Assembly: GCA_005885555.1 (NCBI GenBank)
Contig: VAWN01000046.1
Coordinates: forward strand, 38,026 to 102,025
Direction: 5' to 3'
DNA length: 64,000 nt
DNA from: Actinomycetota bacterium
GTDB lineage: Bacteria; Actinomycetota; Actinomycetes; Mycobacteriales; Micromonosporaceae
A program made the translations under genes and the position numbers. Under the pieces are notes generated by a model. That model ran no database searches, was not told the DNA's origin, and saw nothing but the letters and a program-made list of their open reading frames with translations. The first letter of the stretch is position 1; each line of letters begins with the position of its first letter. This document shows, one piece after another, positions 47,301 through 54,496 of the stretch.

Positions 47301-47457
47301 GCTTGGTCGGCCCGCTCAGGCCGCTGAACGCGATCTGGTCCTGGAAGCCGGACGGCAGGGTAACGGTCGCGGCCTGCGCGCTGGATACGGGTACCAGCGC
47401 AGCCGCGATGAGCGCCGAAGCGAACACGACGTGCTTGACGGAACGCGGAACCGACAC
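44398..47457 (-). CDS. Secreted PQQ-type sugar dehydrogenase with PKD domain and six fascin-like repeats
   Basis: The 1019-residue protein has a signal peptide (SVPRSVKHVVF, cleavage near AQA-A). A GSDH-type beta-propeller spans about 35-440 (FSGLSGPTKLVFAPDGRVFV, GDRGLTGLAVPPDFPTD, RIDAYGMRNPFRF, EIWLGDVGWNTWEEID). A PKD domain lies near 455-545 (PLTVQFDATGSTDPD, YAWDFTDDGTVD), then linker domains. From about 770 there are six repeats of about 45 residues sharing LIANR, VTAEN and W-E-x-F (fascin/actin-cross-linker-like beta-trefoils). The propeller family oxidises sugars with PQQ. The trefoils probably bind carbohydrate. The GTG at 47457 follows GGGAGG. Confidence 0.88.
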   Translation of the reverse strand: MSVPRSVKHVVFASALIAAALVPVSSAQAATVTLPSGFQDQIAFSGLSGPTKLVFAPDGRVFVAEKAGVIKVFDNLADPTPDVFADLTAEVHNQGDRGLTGLAVPPDFPTDPWVYALYAYDAPPGQTAPYWHDQCPDPNDGTCVVTGRLTRLKASGNHMVPGSEQVLVSGWCQQYSSHSQDDLQFGPDGALYATAGDGASFTFVDYGQTGKPINPCGDPPGGTMTAPTAQGGSLRSQNVRTSANPVTLDGALLRLDPGTGNAMPDNPLAGSADPNARRIDAYGMRNPFRFTFRPGTNEIWLGDVGWNTWEEIDRVASPTGPLNNFGWPCYEGAGHQSGFDAANLNLCTSLYNGSGQVGPYYTYKHTDKVSPGDACPTGGSAISGLAFYPGTGGNFPAPYRGALFFNDYARHCIWAMLPGGNGLPDPGNVVPFLQGASTSASPVDLTVGPGGDLYYVDIGGGAVHRIRYFPGNQPPTASLVATPRSGSAPLTVQFDATGSTDPDPADQGKLKYAWDFTDDGTVDATTPTATHTYPVGTFTARLTVTDPLGAVDTKTVTIQGGNDAPSAFIDAPAASLTWAVGDVVNFAGHGTDPQDGNLPASAFTWNVVMHHCITPDNCHIHPLNTFTGVTSGSVVGIDHGYPSYLEIQLTVTDSGGLTGTTSVAVHPKPVDLTFDTVPSGLPLAVGSDVRTTPFTVTVIQGSTNSVSAPSPATSNGTTYGFCYWSDAGAQSHTLVAPAAPAKYVATYKSGPCGPPPGLQISLRARANTRWVSADDFGNAPLIANRTAVDYWERFDVVDAGGGYVALRSLANGRYVTAENGGASALIANRLGIGDWELFQIVPNADGSVSLKAKANGKWVTAENGGAAPLIANRGTVSTWEEFDELTAVRAHSTFTAHANGLTVTAENAGDSSLIANRTAASWWEMFDVVDLGDGYVALRSLANGRYVTAENAGAAPLIANRPAVGDWERFQLHTNADGSVSLLAKANGKWVTAENGGASPLIANRGVVAGWEEFDLGTA

Positions 47458-47592
47458 GACATCCTCCCTGCCCCCGAAGGTGGCAAATGCTAGGGATGCC
47501 GGGACGGTAGTTGCAGTCGCGTTGCTGACGGCACGGTGGCGCGGGTGCAATCAGCGCCGGAACGGACAAAGAACAGCTACCTGATCGGCGGC

Positions 47593-48792
47593 CTATCTCG
47601 TCCCGTATGAGTACGCGCCGATCACGTGCTGTGTTGAGTCGTATGCGATCGCGGCGGTTTGCGCGTATTCGGTCACGTTGGCCGCCCAATACACGATCAT
47701 CTCGGGGTGGGCGCTCCAGTGCGCGAAGCCGGAGGTGACGTTCCCGCCGGGGGCACCGGCCACGACCTTCGCCGCCGGGCCGACGTACTGGCCGACCATG
47801 ATGTGGGTACCGTTCCGGCCGGGCAGGTCGGTCATGCCGCGGTAGAAGCCGATGGCCGACGGCGGTACCGGGATCGTGAGCAGCTCCCTGATCTCGGTGA
47901 CCTGGCCGGTCGCGCCGCGGCTGCCGGCCTTGAGGATCGCCGAGCCGTCCCCGCCGACGAACCAGAACAGCAGGGTTCCCCCGTCGGGCAGCGGTACCCC
48001 GGTGTCGATGCTCGCGCCGAGCGGGGCCGCGTTGGACAGGTTGATGTCCAGGTCGGTGCGGATGAACAGCCGGCCGGACGTGGTACCGGCCTGGTGCTCG
48101 GCGCGGTCGTAGGCGTACGCGGTCGGCTGGTGGGCGTTGCTGTCGACGGGCCGGTTGGTCACGCCCGCCTCGACCGGGGTGCCCCGGTGGTCCACCCAGA
48201 ACACGGTGTACCGCGGATCCTGCGACCAGTGGGCGAGCTGCGCCGGGTACCGCCCGATGCCGCTGTCCACCACGATCCGGGACACGGTACCGATGTAGAG
48301 ACCGTACTCGATGACCCCGCCGGACCGGTCGACCAGCTGGCCCAGCGACTGGAAGCCGCCGCCGCGGCGCGGATCGGGCGACGCGTCGTAGGCCACGCTC
48401 AGGTCCCGTACCACCCCGGTGCGCGTGTCCAGCAGGCCGCCCACCAACGTCGGCCCCTCGGTGAACCGCAGGACGAACTCCTGGCCCGGCCCGACCGGAA
48501 CGCCGGTGCCGATGACCTGCCCCACCGACGGGAAGCTCGGGTGCACGTGCAGTGGGACGTTCGGCAGCGGGTGCGCCGAGTCCGACGCCAGCGGCTCGGG
48601 GATGCCGCTGCGCGCGCCGGTCGCGGCGTACAGCGCGAGCACCAGCGCCACCACCGCGGCGGCCGCCGCGGCACCGGCCTTGGCCAGGCGGCGCCGCTGC
48701 GCCAGCCGCCGCACCCCGGCGAGCTCGACCCGGCTCTCCAGTTCGGCGGTCTCCTCGATCAGCGCACGGCGCAGATCGGCAACGGTACGCAT
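47593..48792 (-). CDS. Membrane-anchored protein coupled to a SigE-family sigma factor
   Basis: The 399-residue protein has a cytoplasmic N-terminus of about 40 residues (RTVADLRRALIEETAELESRVEL), one membrane helix (about 45-65) and a large extracytoplasmic part with two similar halves. Each half carries a GTGVPVGPGQEFVLRF / DTGVPLPDGGTLLFWF-type stretch, and each ends with AHWSQDPRY or AHWSAHPEM. No zinc anti-sigma HxxxCxxC motif is seen. It overlaps the sigma gene stop by one base. It may sense a signal and control the sigma factor, which is inference from position. Confidence 0.65.
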   Translation of the reverse strand: MRTVADLRRALIEETAELESRVELAGVRRLAQRRRLAKAGAAAAAAVVALVLALYAATGARSGIPEPLASDSAHPLPNVPLHVHPSFPSVGQVIGTGVPVGPGQEFVLRFTEGPTLVGGLLDTRTGVVRDLSVAYDASPDPRRGGGFQSLGQLVDRSGGVIEYGLYIGTVSRIVVDSGIGRYPAQLAHWSQDPRYTVFWVDHRGTPVEAGVTNRPVDSNAHQPTAYAYDRAEHQAGTTSGRLFIRTDLDINLSNAAPLGASIDTGVPLPDGGTLLFWFVGGDGSAILKAGSRGATGQVTEIRELLTIPVPPSAIGFYRGMTDLPGRNGTHIMVGQYVGPAAKVVAGAPGGNVTSGFAHWSAHPEMIVYWAANVTEYAQTAAIAYDSTQHVIGAYSYGTR

Positions 48793-49310
48793 CACGAGCT
48801 CCCCTCGGTCACCACGAGCCCGGTGGGGCTGTCCGGCTCCAGGTCGGGCGAGATCCGTAACTTGGCCAGCGCGCGGGACGCGGTGCTCTTCACGGTGCCG
48901 ACCGAGACGCCCAGCTCCCGCGCGGTCTGCTGCTCGGTCAGGTCGAGGAAGTACCGGTGCACGATGACGGCCCGCTCGCGCCGGGTCAGCCCCTGCAACG
49001 CCCGCGCCAGCGCGTGCCGCTGCGCGGTGGCCACGGCGACGTCGGTACCGCCGGAGCGCTCGGGCACCTGCGCCACCAGCCGCTCCCGCCAGCGCCGCGC
49101 GCGCCACCAGTCGGTGTGCAGGTTGACCAGGACGCGCCGGGCGTACGCGTAGGCGTCGTCGTTGCGTATCCGCCGCCACGCGGCGTAGGTCCGGGCCAGC
49201 GCGTCCTGGGTCAGCTCCTCGGCCTGGCCGGAATCCGCCGTGAGCAGGTAGGCGACCCGGTGCAGGCGCGTCGCGCACTGCCGCATGAAGTCGGCGAACT
49301 CCTCGTCCAC
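48792..49310 (-). CDS. SigE-family (ECF) RNA polymerase sigma factor
   Basis: The 172-residue protein has region 2 (AYLLTADSGQAEELTQDALARTYAAW, RIRNDDAYAYARRVLVNLHTDWWR) and region 4 (RRERAVIVHRYFLDLTEQQTARELGVSVGTVKS), typical of actinobacterial SigE-like ECF factors. The start is GTG 49310. An AACC-N16-CGTCC promoter just upstream fits autoregulation by an ECF sigma. It is coupled to the membrane protein gene downstream. Confidence 0.93.
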   Translation of the reverse strand: MDEEFADFMRQCATRLHRVAYLLTADSGQAEELTQDALARTYAAWRRIRNDDAYAYARRVLVNLHTDWWRARRWRERLVAQVPERSGGTDVAVATAQRHALARALQGLTRRERAVIVHRYFLDLTEQQTARELGVSVGTVKSTASRALAKLRISPDLEPDSPTGLVVTEGSS

Positions 49311-49318
49311 GCCCCATT

Positions 49319-49343
49319 GGACGGGTAACCCCGGGAAAAGGTT
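49319..49343 (-). promoter_or_regulatory. ECF-type promoter of the sigma gene
   Basis: On the minus strand AACC (49343-49340), 16 bases, and CGTCC (49323-49319) match the ECF -35/-10 pattern. It lies just before the sigma start, so autoregulation is likely. Confidence 0.6.
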
Positions 49344-49358
49344 GCGTCAGCGAGGCCC

Positions 49359-49405
49359 GATCTTGGACGCCAGTCCCCCTTGTAGGGGGTGTAAGCGTCC
49401 AAGAT
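49359..49405. repeat. Palindromic dispersed repeat, copy 2
   Basis: Outer arms ATCTTGGACGC (49360-49370) and GCGTCCAAGAT (49395-49405) pair perfectly. The inner stem is CCCCCT (49375-49380) with AGGGGG (49384-49389). Left-hand bases GATCTTGGACGC are identical to copy 1 at 41211-41222; the inner stems keep the C-run/G-run design with different bases. It sits between the sigma gene and a divergent lipoprotein gene. Confidence 0.8.
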
Positions 49406-49473
49406 TTCGCCCCAGGGCCCGCTGGCGATGAGTAACCGTCAACTGGCGGATACTGCGCCGGGCGGCGGGTACT

Positions 49474-49485
49474 ACGCTCGCGCGC
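49474..49485 (+). promoter_or_regulatory. Leaderless promoter of the substrate-binding lipoprotein gene
   Basis: TACGCT (49474-49479), then six bases, then ATG 49486, without a ribosome site. Confidence 0.45.
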
Positions 49486-50679
49486 ATGCCAAGACGCGCC
49501 ACCGCCGCCGTCGTCGCCGTCGCACTGGTCATCGGAAGTGCGGCCTGCACGTCCACCGGGAAAGCCGGCACCGGCCAGACCAGCGGCGGGCACCGTAGCG
49601 CCGCCGACACCGCCCAGTCGAAGTTCTTCAACCAGGCCGATTTCGACCGCCAGATGGCGCAGCGCCGGATCGCACCGCAGGGCGACCCGAACACGCCGTG
49701 GCTGCAGATGATCCAGCCGGCGATGGTGGACACCGGACGGTACGCCAAGCCGGGGAAGAAGTGGCACGTGTGCCTCTCCAACGCCGCGCTGGACAACCCG
49801 TGGCGGGTCACCGGCTTCACCACGATGAAGGCGGAGGTGAAGCTGCACCCGGACATCGGTGAGTTCACCGTCGTCGACGCCGGTGGCAAGGACGACAAGC
49901 AGATCGCCGACCTCGCCGACCTGCAGACCAAGGGCTGCAACGTGCTCATCGTGTCGCCCAACACCACGGGTGCGCTGACTCCGGCGGTGGAACACGCGTG
50001 CCAGAGCGGGGTACCCGTCGTGGTGTTCGACCGTGGCGTCACCACCGACTGCCCGGTGACTTTCGTGCACCCCATCGGCGGGTACGCGTTCGGCGCCGAC
50101 TCCGCGGAGTTCATCGCGCTCAAGGCCGGCAAGGGCGGAAAGGTACTGGCGCTGCGCATCCTGCCCGGCGTCGACGTGCTGGAGAACCGGTGGGCCGCGG
50201 CGAAGGTGATTTTCGACCGGGAAGGCGTCGACGTCGTCGGTGTCGAGTTCAACAACGCCGACCCCGCCAAGGCGAAGAGCATCGTCAGCGACTACATCCA
50301 GCGGTACGGCACGCTCGACGGTGTGTGGCTGGACGCCGGATTCGCCAGCGTCGCGACGGTCGAGGCGTTCCAGGACGCCGGCAAGAAGGCACCGCCGCTG
50401 ACCGGTGAGGACGAGCAGGACTTCCTCAACCTCTGGAAGAAGGACAGGCTGACCGCGATCGCGCCGACGTACCCGGTGTACGAGTGGCGCACCGCCATCA
50501 TCGCGGCGACCTGGATCCTGTCCGGCAGACCGGTACCGCACGAGTGGATCCTGCCGCAGCCCATCATCACCGCGGACACGCTCGACGACTACCTCGACCC
50601 GGGCCTGCCGCCGCAGTTCTTCTCCACCTGCGGCTGCCAGCACATGCCCGGCTTCCCGAAGGACTGGGGCGGAAAGTAG
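49486..50679 (+). CDS. Orphan sugar-type ABC substrate-binding lipoprotein
   Basis: The 397-residue protein has a lipoprotein signal (VALVIGSAAC, lipid on C21) and a periplasmic-binding fold of the ribose/xylose type. Supporting motifs are KWHVCLSNAALDNPWRVTGF, CNVLIVSPNTTGALTPAVE, VPVVVFDRGV and GTLDGVWLDAGFASV. It would bind a sugar or similar small molecule outside the membrane. No permease or ATPase gene is next to it. Its stop abuts the convergent conservon GTPase stop, so it is a single-gene unit. The ligand is unknown. Confidence 0.85.
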   Translation: MPRRATAAVVAVALVIGSAACTSTGKAGTGQTSGGHRSAADTAQSKFFNQADFDRQMAQRRIAPQGDPNTPWLQMIQPAMVDTGRYAKPGKKWHVCLSNAALDNPWRVTGFTTMKAEVKLHPDIGEFTVVDAGGKDDKQIADLADLQTKGCNVLIVSPNTTGALTPAVEHACQSGVPVVVFDRGVTTDCPVTFVHPIGGYAFGADSAEFIALKAGKGGKVLALRILPGVDVLENRWAAAKVIFDREGVDVVGVEFNNADPAKAKSIVSDYIQRYGTLDGVWLDAGFASVATVEAFQDAGKKAPPLTGEDEQDFLNLWKKDRLTAIAPTYPVYEWRTAIIAATWILSGRPVPHEWILPQPIITADTLDDYLDPGLPPQFFSTCGCQHMPGFPKDWGGK

Positions 50680-51273
50680 TCACGCCCCCTCGATGCGGGA
50701 CCGGGTGTGGCGCAGCACCGCCAACAGCGCGTCGCGCACGGACAGCTTGCTGCGCGCGTCGAACGTGACGAGCGGTATCCCCGCGTCGATCGCCAGCGCC
50801 CAGCGCAGTTCGGCGAGCTCGTGGCGCAGCTCGCCGTGGAACATGTTGACCGCCACCACGAACGGCAGGCGCACCTTCTCGAAGTAGTCCACCGCGGGGT
50901 AGCAGTCGTTGATGCGGCGGGCGTCCACGATGACCAGCGCGCCCAGCGCGCCCTGCGACAGGTCGTGCCACATGAAGCCGAACCGGTCCTGCCCGGGTGT
51001 GCCGAACAGGTACAGCTTCAGGGCCTCGTCGATGGTGATGCAGCCGAAGTCCAGTGCGACGGTCGTGGTCATCTTGGCGGGTACCTCGCCGGTGGCGTCG
51101 ACCCGGGCGGCGACCGTGGTGATGGCCGCCTCGGTGGACAGCGGCGGTATCTCGGAGATCGCCGAGACCGCGGTGGTCTTGCCCACCCCGAAGCCGCCGG
51201 CGATGACGATTTTCACCGGTACCGGTGGCCGGCGCGTGCGCCGTGACGGTTCAGTGGATGGCTTCAAGTCCAC
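50680..51273 (-). CDS. cvnD: Conservon GTPase (CvnD-type)
   Basis: The 197-residue Ras-like GTP-binding protein has the P-loop VIAGGFGVGKTTAVSA, a switch region with LYLFGTPGQDRFGFMW and the later VVAVNMFHGE. It matches the CvnD/MglA-like GTPases of actinobacterial conservons. It is the last gene of the operon and overlaps the DUF742 gene by 23 bp; the start is GTG 51273. It would cycle between GTP and GDP under the roadblock and DUF742 partners. Confidence 0.94.
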   Translation of the reverse strand: MDLKPSTEPSRRTRRPPVPVKIVIAGGFGVGKTTAVSAISEIPPLSTEAAITTVAARVDATGEVPAKMTTTVALDFGCITIDEALKLYLFGTPGQDRFGFMWHDLSQGALGALVIVDARRINDCYPAVDYFEKVRLPFVVAVNMFHGELRHELAELRWALAIDAGIPLVTFDARSKLSVRDALLAVLRHTRSRIEGA

Positions 51274-51700
51274 GGATCACCCTCTCGATCAGGTTCAGGT
51301 CCTGGTTGACCGGGAACGTCGGGCGCTGCACCACCAGGTACCCGAGCGCGGCGAGATCGGCGACGAGTACCCGGGCCACGCCGATGTGCAGCCCGAGCTT
51401 CGCCGCCACCTCGGCCACCGACACGGTGTCCTCGCACAGTCGCACGATCTCCCGGTACTCGAAGGAGAGCCGTCCGTACGCCGTCGCGCCGAGGTCGGTC
51501 GTCAGCACCTGGGACTCGATTTCCAGGCTCTGGTCGACCGGCTCGGCCCGGCCGGACGTCAGCAGGTACGGGCGCAGTCCGGAGACCGCGCTGTCGTTGG
51601 CGGTACCGGCGGCGTCGCCGTCCTGCCCGCGGCCGGCGGCGAGGAACGCCCTGGTGTGGCTGAGCGCGGGAGCGTCGAAGCCGTCCGGCTCCGGGGTCAT
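51251..51700 (-). CDS. cvnC: Conservon DUF742 protein (CvnC-type)
   Basis: The 149-residue protein has the DUF742 core: SGLRPYLLTSGRAEP, LSFEYREIVRLCEDTVSVAEVAAKLGLHIGVARVLVADLAALGYL and VIRGLEAI at the end. The helix-turn-helix-like middle is typical. It stands between the roadblock and GTPase genes as in all conservons. ATG 51700. Confidence 0.95.
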   Translation of the reverse strand: MTPEPDGFDAPALSHTRAFLAAGRGQDGDAAGTANDSAVSGLRPYLLTSGRAEPVDQSLEIESQVLTTDLGATAYGRLSFEYREIVRLCEDTVSVAEVAAKLGLHIGVARVLVADLAALGYLVVQRPTFPVNQDLNLIERVIRGLEAIH

Positions 51701-51707
51701 CGCGTGG

Positions 51708-52142
51708 TCAGCTCCCCAGCGTGAACTTGAGTTCCTCGATCAGGCGCGGGGTGAGCACGGTGCTGGCCCGGTTGGCGAACAGCGCCATCTCGAACGCGAC
51801 GGTACCCAGGCTCGCCTGCTTGGTCGCCAGCACGCCGAGCAGCGCGCCGACGCTGATGGTGCACACCAGCAGGTACCCCTCGTCCAGTTCGATGACCACC
51901 TTGTCCGGCTCGCCGAGCGGGTAGCAGTCGGAGACACCGTGCGCGAGGCTGAGCATCGCCGAGCCGATCGCGGCGAGCCGGTCGGCGTTGGCGCGTTCGA
52001 GTTCGGCCGACGTCGCGATGAGCAGACCGTCGGAGGACACCGCGATCGCCGCGATGACGCCCGCGGTCTCCTGCGTGAAGCGGGCCACCAGCCAGTTGAA
52101 GTTCTGTGCCTCGACACTGATTCCGGATACGGGGGTGATCAT
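51708..52142 (-). CDS. cvnB: Conservon roadblock/LC7 protein (CvnB-type)
   Basis: The 144-residue protein is a roadblock/LC7 fold: NWLVARFTQETAGVIAAIAVSSDGLL, LAAIGSAMLSLAHG and GYLLVCTISVGALLGVLATK. Such proteins act on small GTPases as regulators. The ATG overlaps the sensor kinase stop (ATGA), so translation is coupled. Confidence 0.95.
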   Translation of the reverse strand: MITPVSGISVEAQNFNWLVARFTQETAGVIAAIAVSSDGLLIATSAELERANADRLAAIGSAMLSLAHGVSDCYPLGEPDKVVIELDEGYLLVCTISVGALLGVLATKQASLGTVAFEMALFANRASTVLTPRLIEELKFTLGS

Positions 52143-54496
52143 CCGCTGCCTTCCTGTGTGCTCTCCGTGGTCGTGGTGCGCTGCCGGTCGGCGGCCGCCG
52201 CCAGGCCCGTGGCGAACCCGTCGAAGGCGGCCCGGTCGGCTTCCGGGTCGCGCTGCTGCGCCACCGCGGGCCGGCGGGTCGGGGCACCGGGAGGTGCGTC
52301 ACGCAGTCCCGGGGCGAGGTTGGCGCCGGGGGTACGGCGGGTGAGCGGCGCCGGCTCGACGGCGCGGCCCGGCTCGGCCGCGCGGCCGGGCGCGGCGGGC
52401 GCGGCGGGCAGCTGCGCTCCGGGTACCCGGCGTTGCAGGCCGGGCAGTGTCGGCACCGCGGTGCCCTCGATGACGGGTACCAGCGGCAGTTCCTCGGTCC
52501 GCCGGGTGAACCACGAGAAGGTACCCGCCACGGTCGGGATCGCCGGCACGGCAACGGCTGCGCCCGTCGGCGACAGTGCCGGGCGGCGGGGCAGCCCGAC
52601 GCGCGGCCGGCCCGGCGCGGCCGGCGGCGGTACCGGTACCGCACCGGCCGTGTAGAGCCCCGGCGGGATCGCGACCACCGCCGTGGTACCGCCGCCGGGT
52701 GTCGCGAGCAGTTCCACCGCCAGGCCGTGCCGGCGGGCCAACCGCCCGACCACGAACAGGCCGAGCACGCTCGTCGGCACGATGTCCAGCCGTTCCCGTT
52801 CGACCAGGCGCCGGTTCTCCTCGGCCAGCCGCTCGGCGTTCATCCCGATGCCGTGGTCGACGATGCCGATCTGGCACCAGCCCGCCACCGTCGTCGCGGC
52901 GTGAATCTCCACAGTGGACTGTGGCGGGGAGAACGAGGTCGCGTTCTCCAGCAGTTCGGCGAAGACCAGCACGAGGTCGGGTACCAGCGGCGCGACCACG
53001 CTCACGTCGTGTACCGCACCGAACGTCACCCGCTGGTAGTCCTCGATCTCGGCGAGCGCGGAACGCAGCACGTCGGTCAGCGGTGCCGGCGCGGAGATCC
53101 TTGCGGTGTCCCGGGATCCGGCGACCACGAGCAGGTTCTCCGCGTTGCGGCGCAGGCGGGTGGACAGGTGGTCCAGCCGGTACAGCTTGCTGAGCAACCG
53201 TGGATTCTGCTCGTCGCGTTCCAGATCGTCCACAAGGGACAGTTGCCGCCGTACCAGGTTCTGGGTGCGCTGCGCCACGTTGGCGAACATGAGGCTCACG
53301 TTGCGCCGGGTGACGAGCTGGCGTTCCAGCAGCAGCGCGGCCGTCGCCTGTACCCGGTTGAACGCCACGGCCAGCTCGCCGACCTCGTCGCCGGAGGACA
53401 CGTCGATGGCGGCCAGCCGCGGCGGCTGCTCCTCGACCTGTTCCACGTCGGCGACCCGGACCAGCTCCGCGTTGGCGAGGTCGGAGACGTTGGTGGCGGC
53501 GCGGGTGAGGCGCTGCAACGGGTTCGCGATGGAGCGGCTGACGATGACGGCGAGGCTGAGCACCAACGCGAACAGCAGGGTCGCGCCGACGCTGACCGTC
53601 CAGGCGGTCGCCCGCGCGGTACCGGCACGCCGGCCGGCCGCGTCGGCGATCTGGCTGGTCACCTGGTCCTGTACCAGCCGGCGCAGGCTCGCCTGGGCCT
53701 CGGCCGCGGCCCGCGCGTTGCCGACGAACGCCTTGACCGCGCCCGGATCCGTGCGGCTGGGCAGGTGCTGGACGAGCGCGTCGACACGGTGCGCCGCCTC
53801 GCCCTGGTCGACGAGCACCACCAGCCCCGCCTGGCCGGCGTCGGCCTGCTGGACGAACCGTTCGGTGAACATCTGCGACTGCGCCGACGAGTCGGCGAGC
53901 AGCGGCTGGCCGACCTGCGGGCTGACCGCCACCTCGACCAGTGCCATGCTGCGCAGCGCGCTCTCCTCGTTGGCGCGCAGCAGGGCGTCCAGCGCGGTCA
54001 GCTGGCGGGTGCCTTCGGCGTCGGTGGTCCGCTGCGGTACCAGTCGAAGCGCGTCGATGAGCGCCGCCACCACGGCGTGGTACGCCCGGGCGACGGAGTC
54101 CAGCGCGACGCCGCGGTGCCGCGCGTTCTGCCGCAGCTCGGCCAGCGACCCGAGGCGGACCAGCGCGCTGGACAGCTCGTCGGACGCACCGCCGCCCAGC
54201 GACACCCGCAGCGCCTCCGCGCTGTCGGTGACGGCCTGCTGCTGCAGCAGCATGGCCGAGTCGTCGGCGTCCGGGTCGGCCAGGTAGTCGGCGGTCACCA
54301 GGCGCTCGCGTTGCAGTTCCCACACCAGCGCGCCGAGTTGCCGCGCGTTGCGGGCCGAGTCCGCGGTCGCCGACGCCGAGCGGGCGTTGTCGATCTGGCC
54401 GGCGACGAACGGTACCGTGACCAGCGCGACCGCGGCCAACGGCAGCATCAGGAGCAGGTTGAGCTTGCCGCGTACCCGCAGCCGGTCGATGATCAT
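52139..54496 (-). CDS. cvnA: Conservon sensor kinase with NIT-type extracellular domain (CvnA-type)
   Basis: The 785-residue membrane protein has one helix near 15-35, an extracytoplasmic helical NIT (nitrate/nitrite-sensing type) domain to about 300, a second helix (about 300-320), a HAMP-like linker and the kinase core. The core has LYRLDHLSTRLRRNAENLLVV and an HATPase with VFAELLENATSFSPP and GIGMNAERLAEENRRL. A proline-rich tail of about 150 residues follows. It is the signal input of the conservon. The NIT name does not prove that nitrate is the ligand. Confidence 0.92.
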   Translation of the reverse strand: MIIDRLRVRGKLNLLLMLPLAAVALVTVPFVAGQIDNARSASATADSARNARQLGALVWELQRERLVTADYLADPDADDSAMLLQQQAVTDSAEALRVSLGGGASDELSSALVRLGSLAELRQNARHRGVALDSVARAYHAVVAALIDALRLVPQRTTDAEGTRQLTALDALLRANEESALRSMALVEVAVSPQVGQPLLADSSAQSQMFTERFVQQADAGQAGLVVLVDQGEAAHRVDALVQHLPSRTDPGAVKAFVGNARAAAEAQASLRRLVQDQVTSQIADAAGRRAGTARATAWTVSVGATLLFALVLSLAVIVSRSIANPLQRLTRAATNVSDLANAELVRVADVEQVEEQPPRLAAIDVSSGDEVGELAVAFNRVQATAALLLERQLVTRRNVSLMFANVAQRTQNLVRRQLSLVDDLERDEQNPRLLSKLYRLDHLSTRLRRNAENLLVVAGSRDTARISAPAPLTDVLRSALAEIEDYQRVTFGAVHDVSVVAPLVPDLVLVFAELLENATSFSPPQSTVEIHAATTVAGWCQIGIVDHGIGMNAERLAEENRRLVERERLDIVPTSVLGLFVVGRLARRHGLAVELLATPGGGTTAVVAIPPGLYTAGAVPVPPPAAPGRPRVGLPRRPALSPTGAAVAVPAIPTVAGTFSWFTRRTEELPLVPVIEGTAVPTLPGLQRRVPGAQLPAAPAAPGRAAEPGRAVEPAPLTRRTPGANLAPGLRDAPPGAPTRRPAVAQQRDPEADRAAFDGFATGLAAAADRQRTTTTESTQEGSG

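Noticed and set aside
41210..49405. Insertion sequence or transposon ends
   Set aside because: No transposase or target duplication is seen; each element is a self-contained palindrome of about 50 bp.
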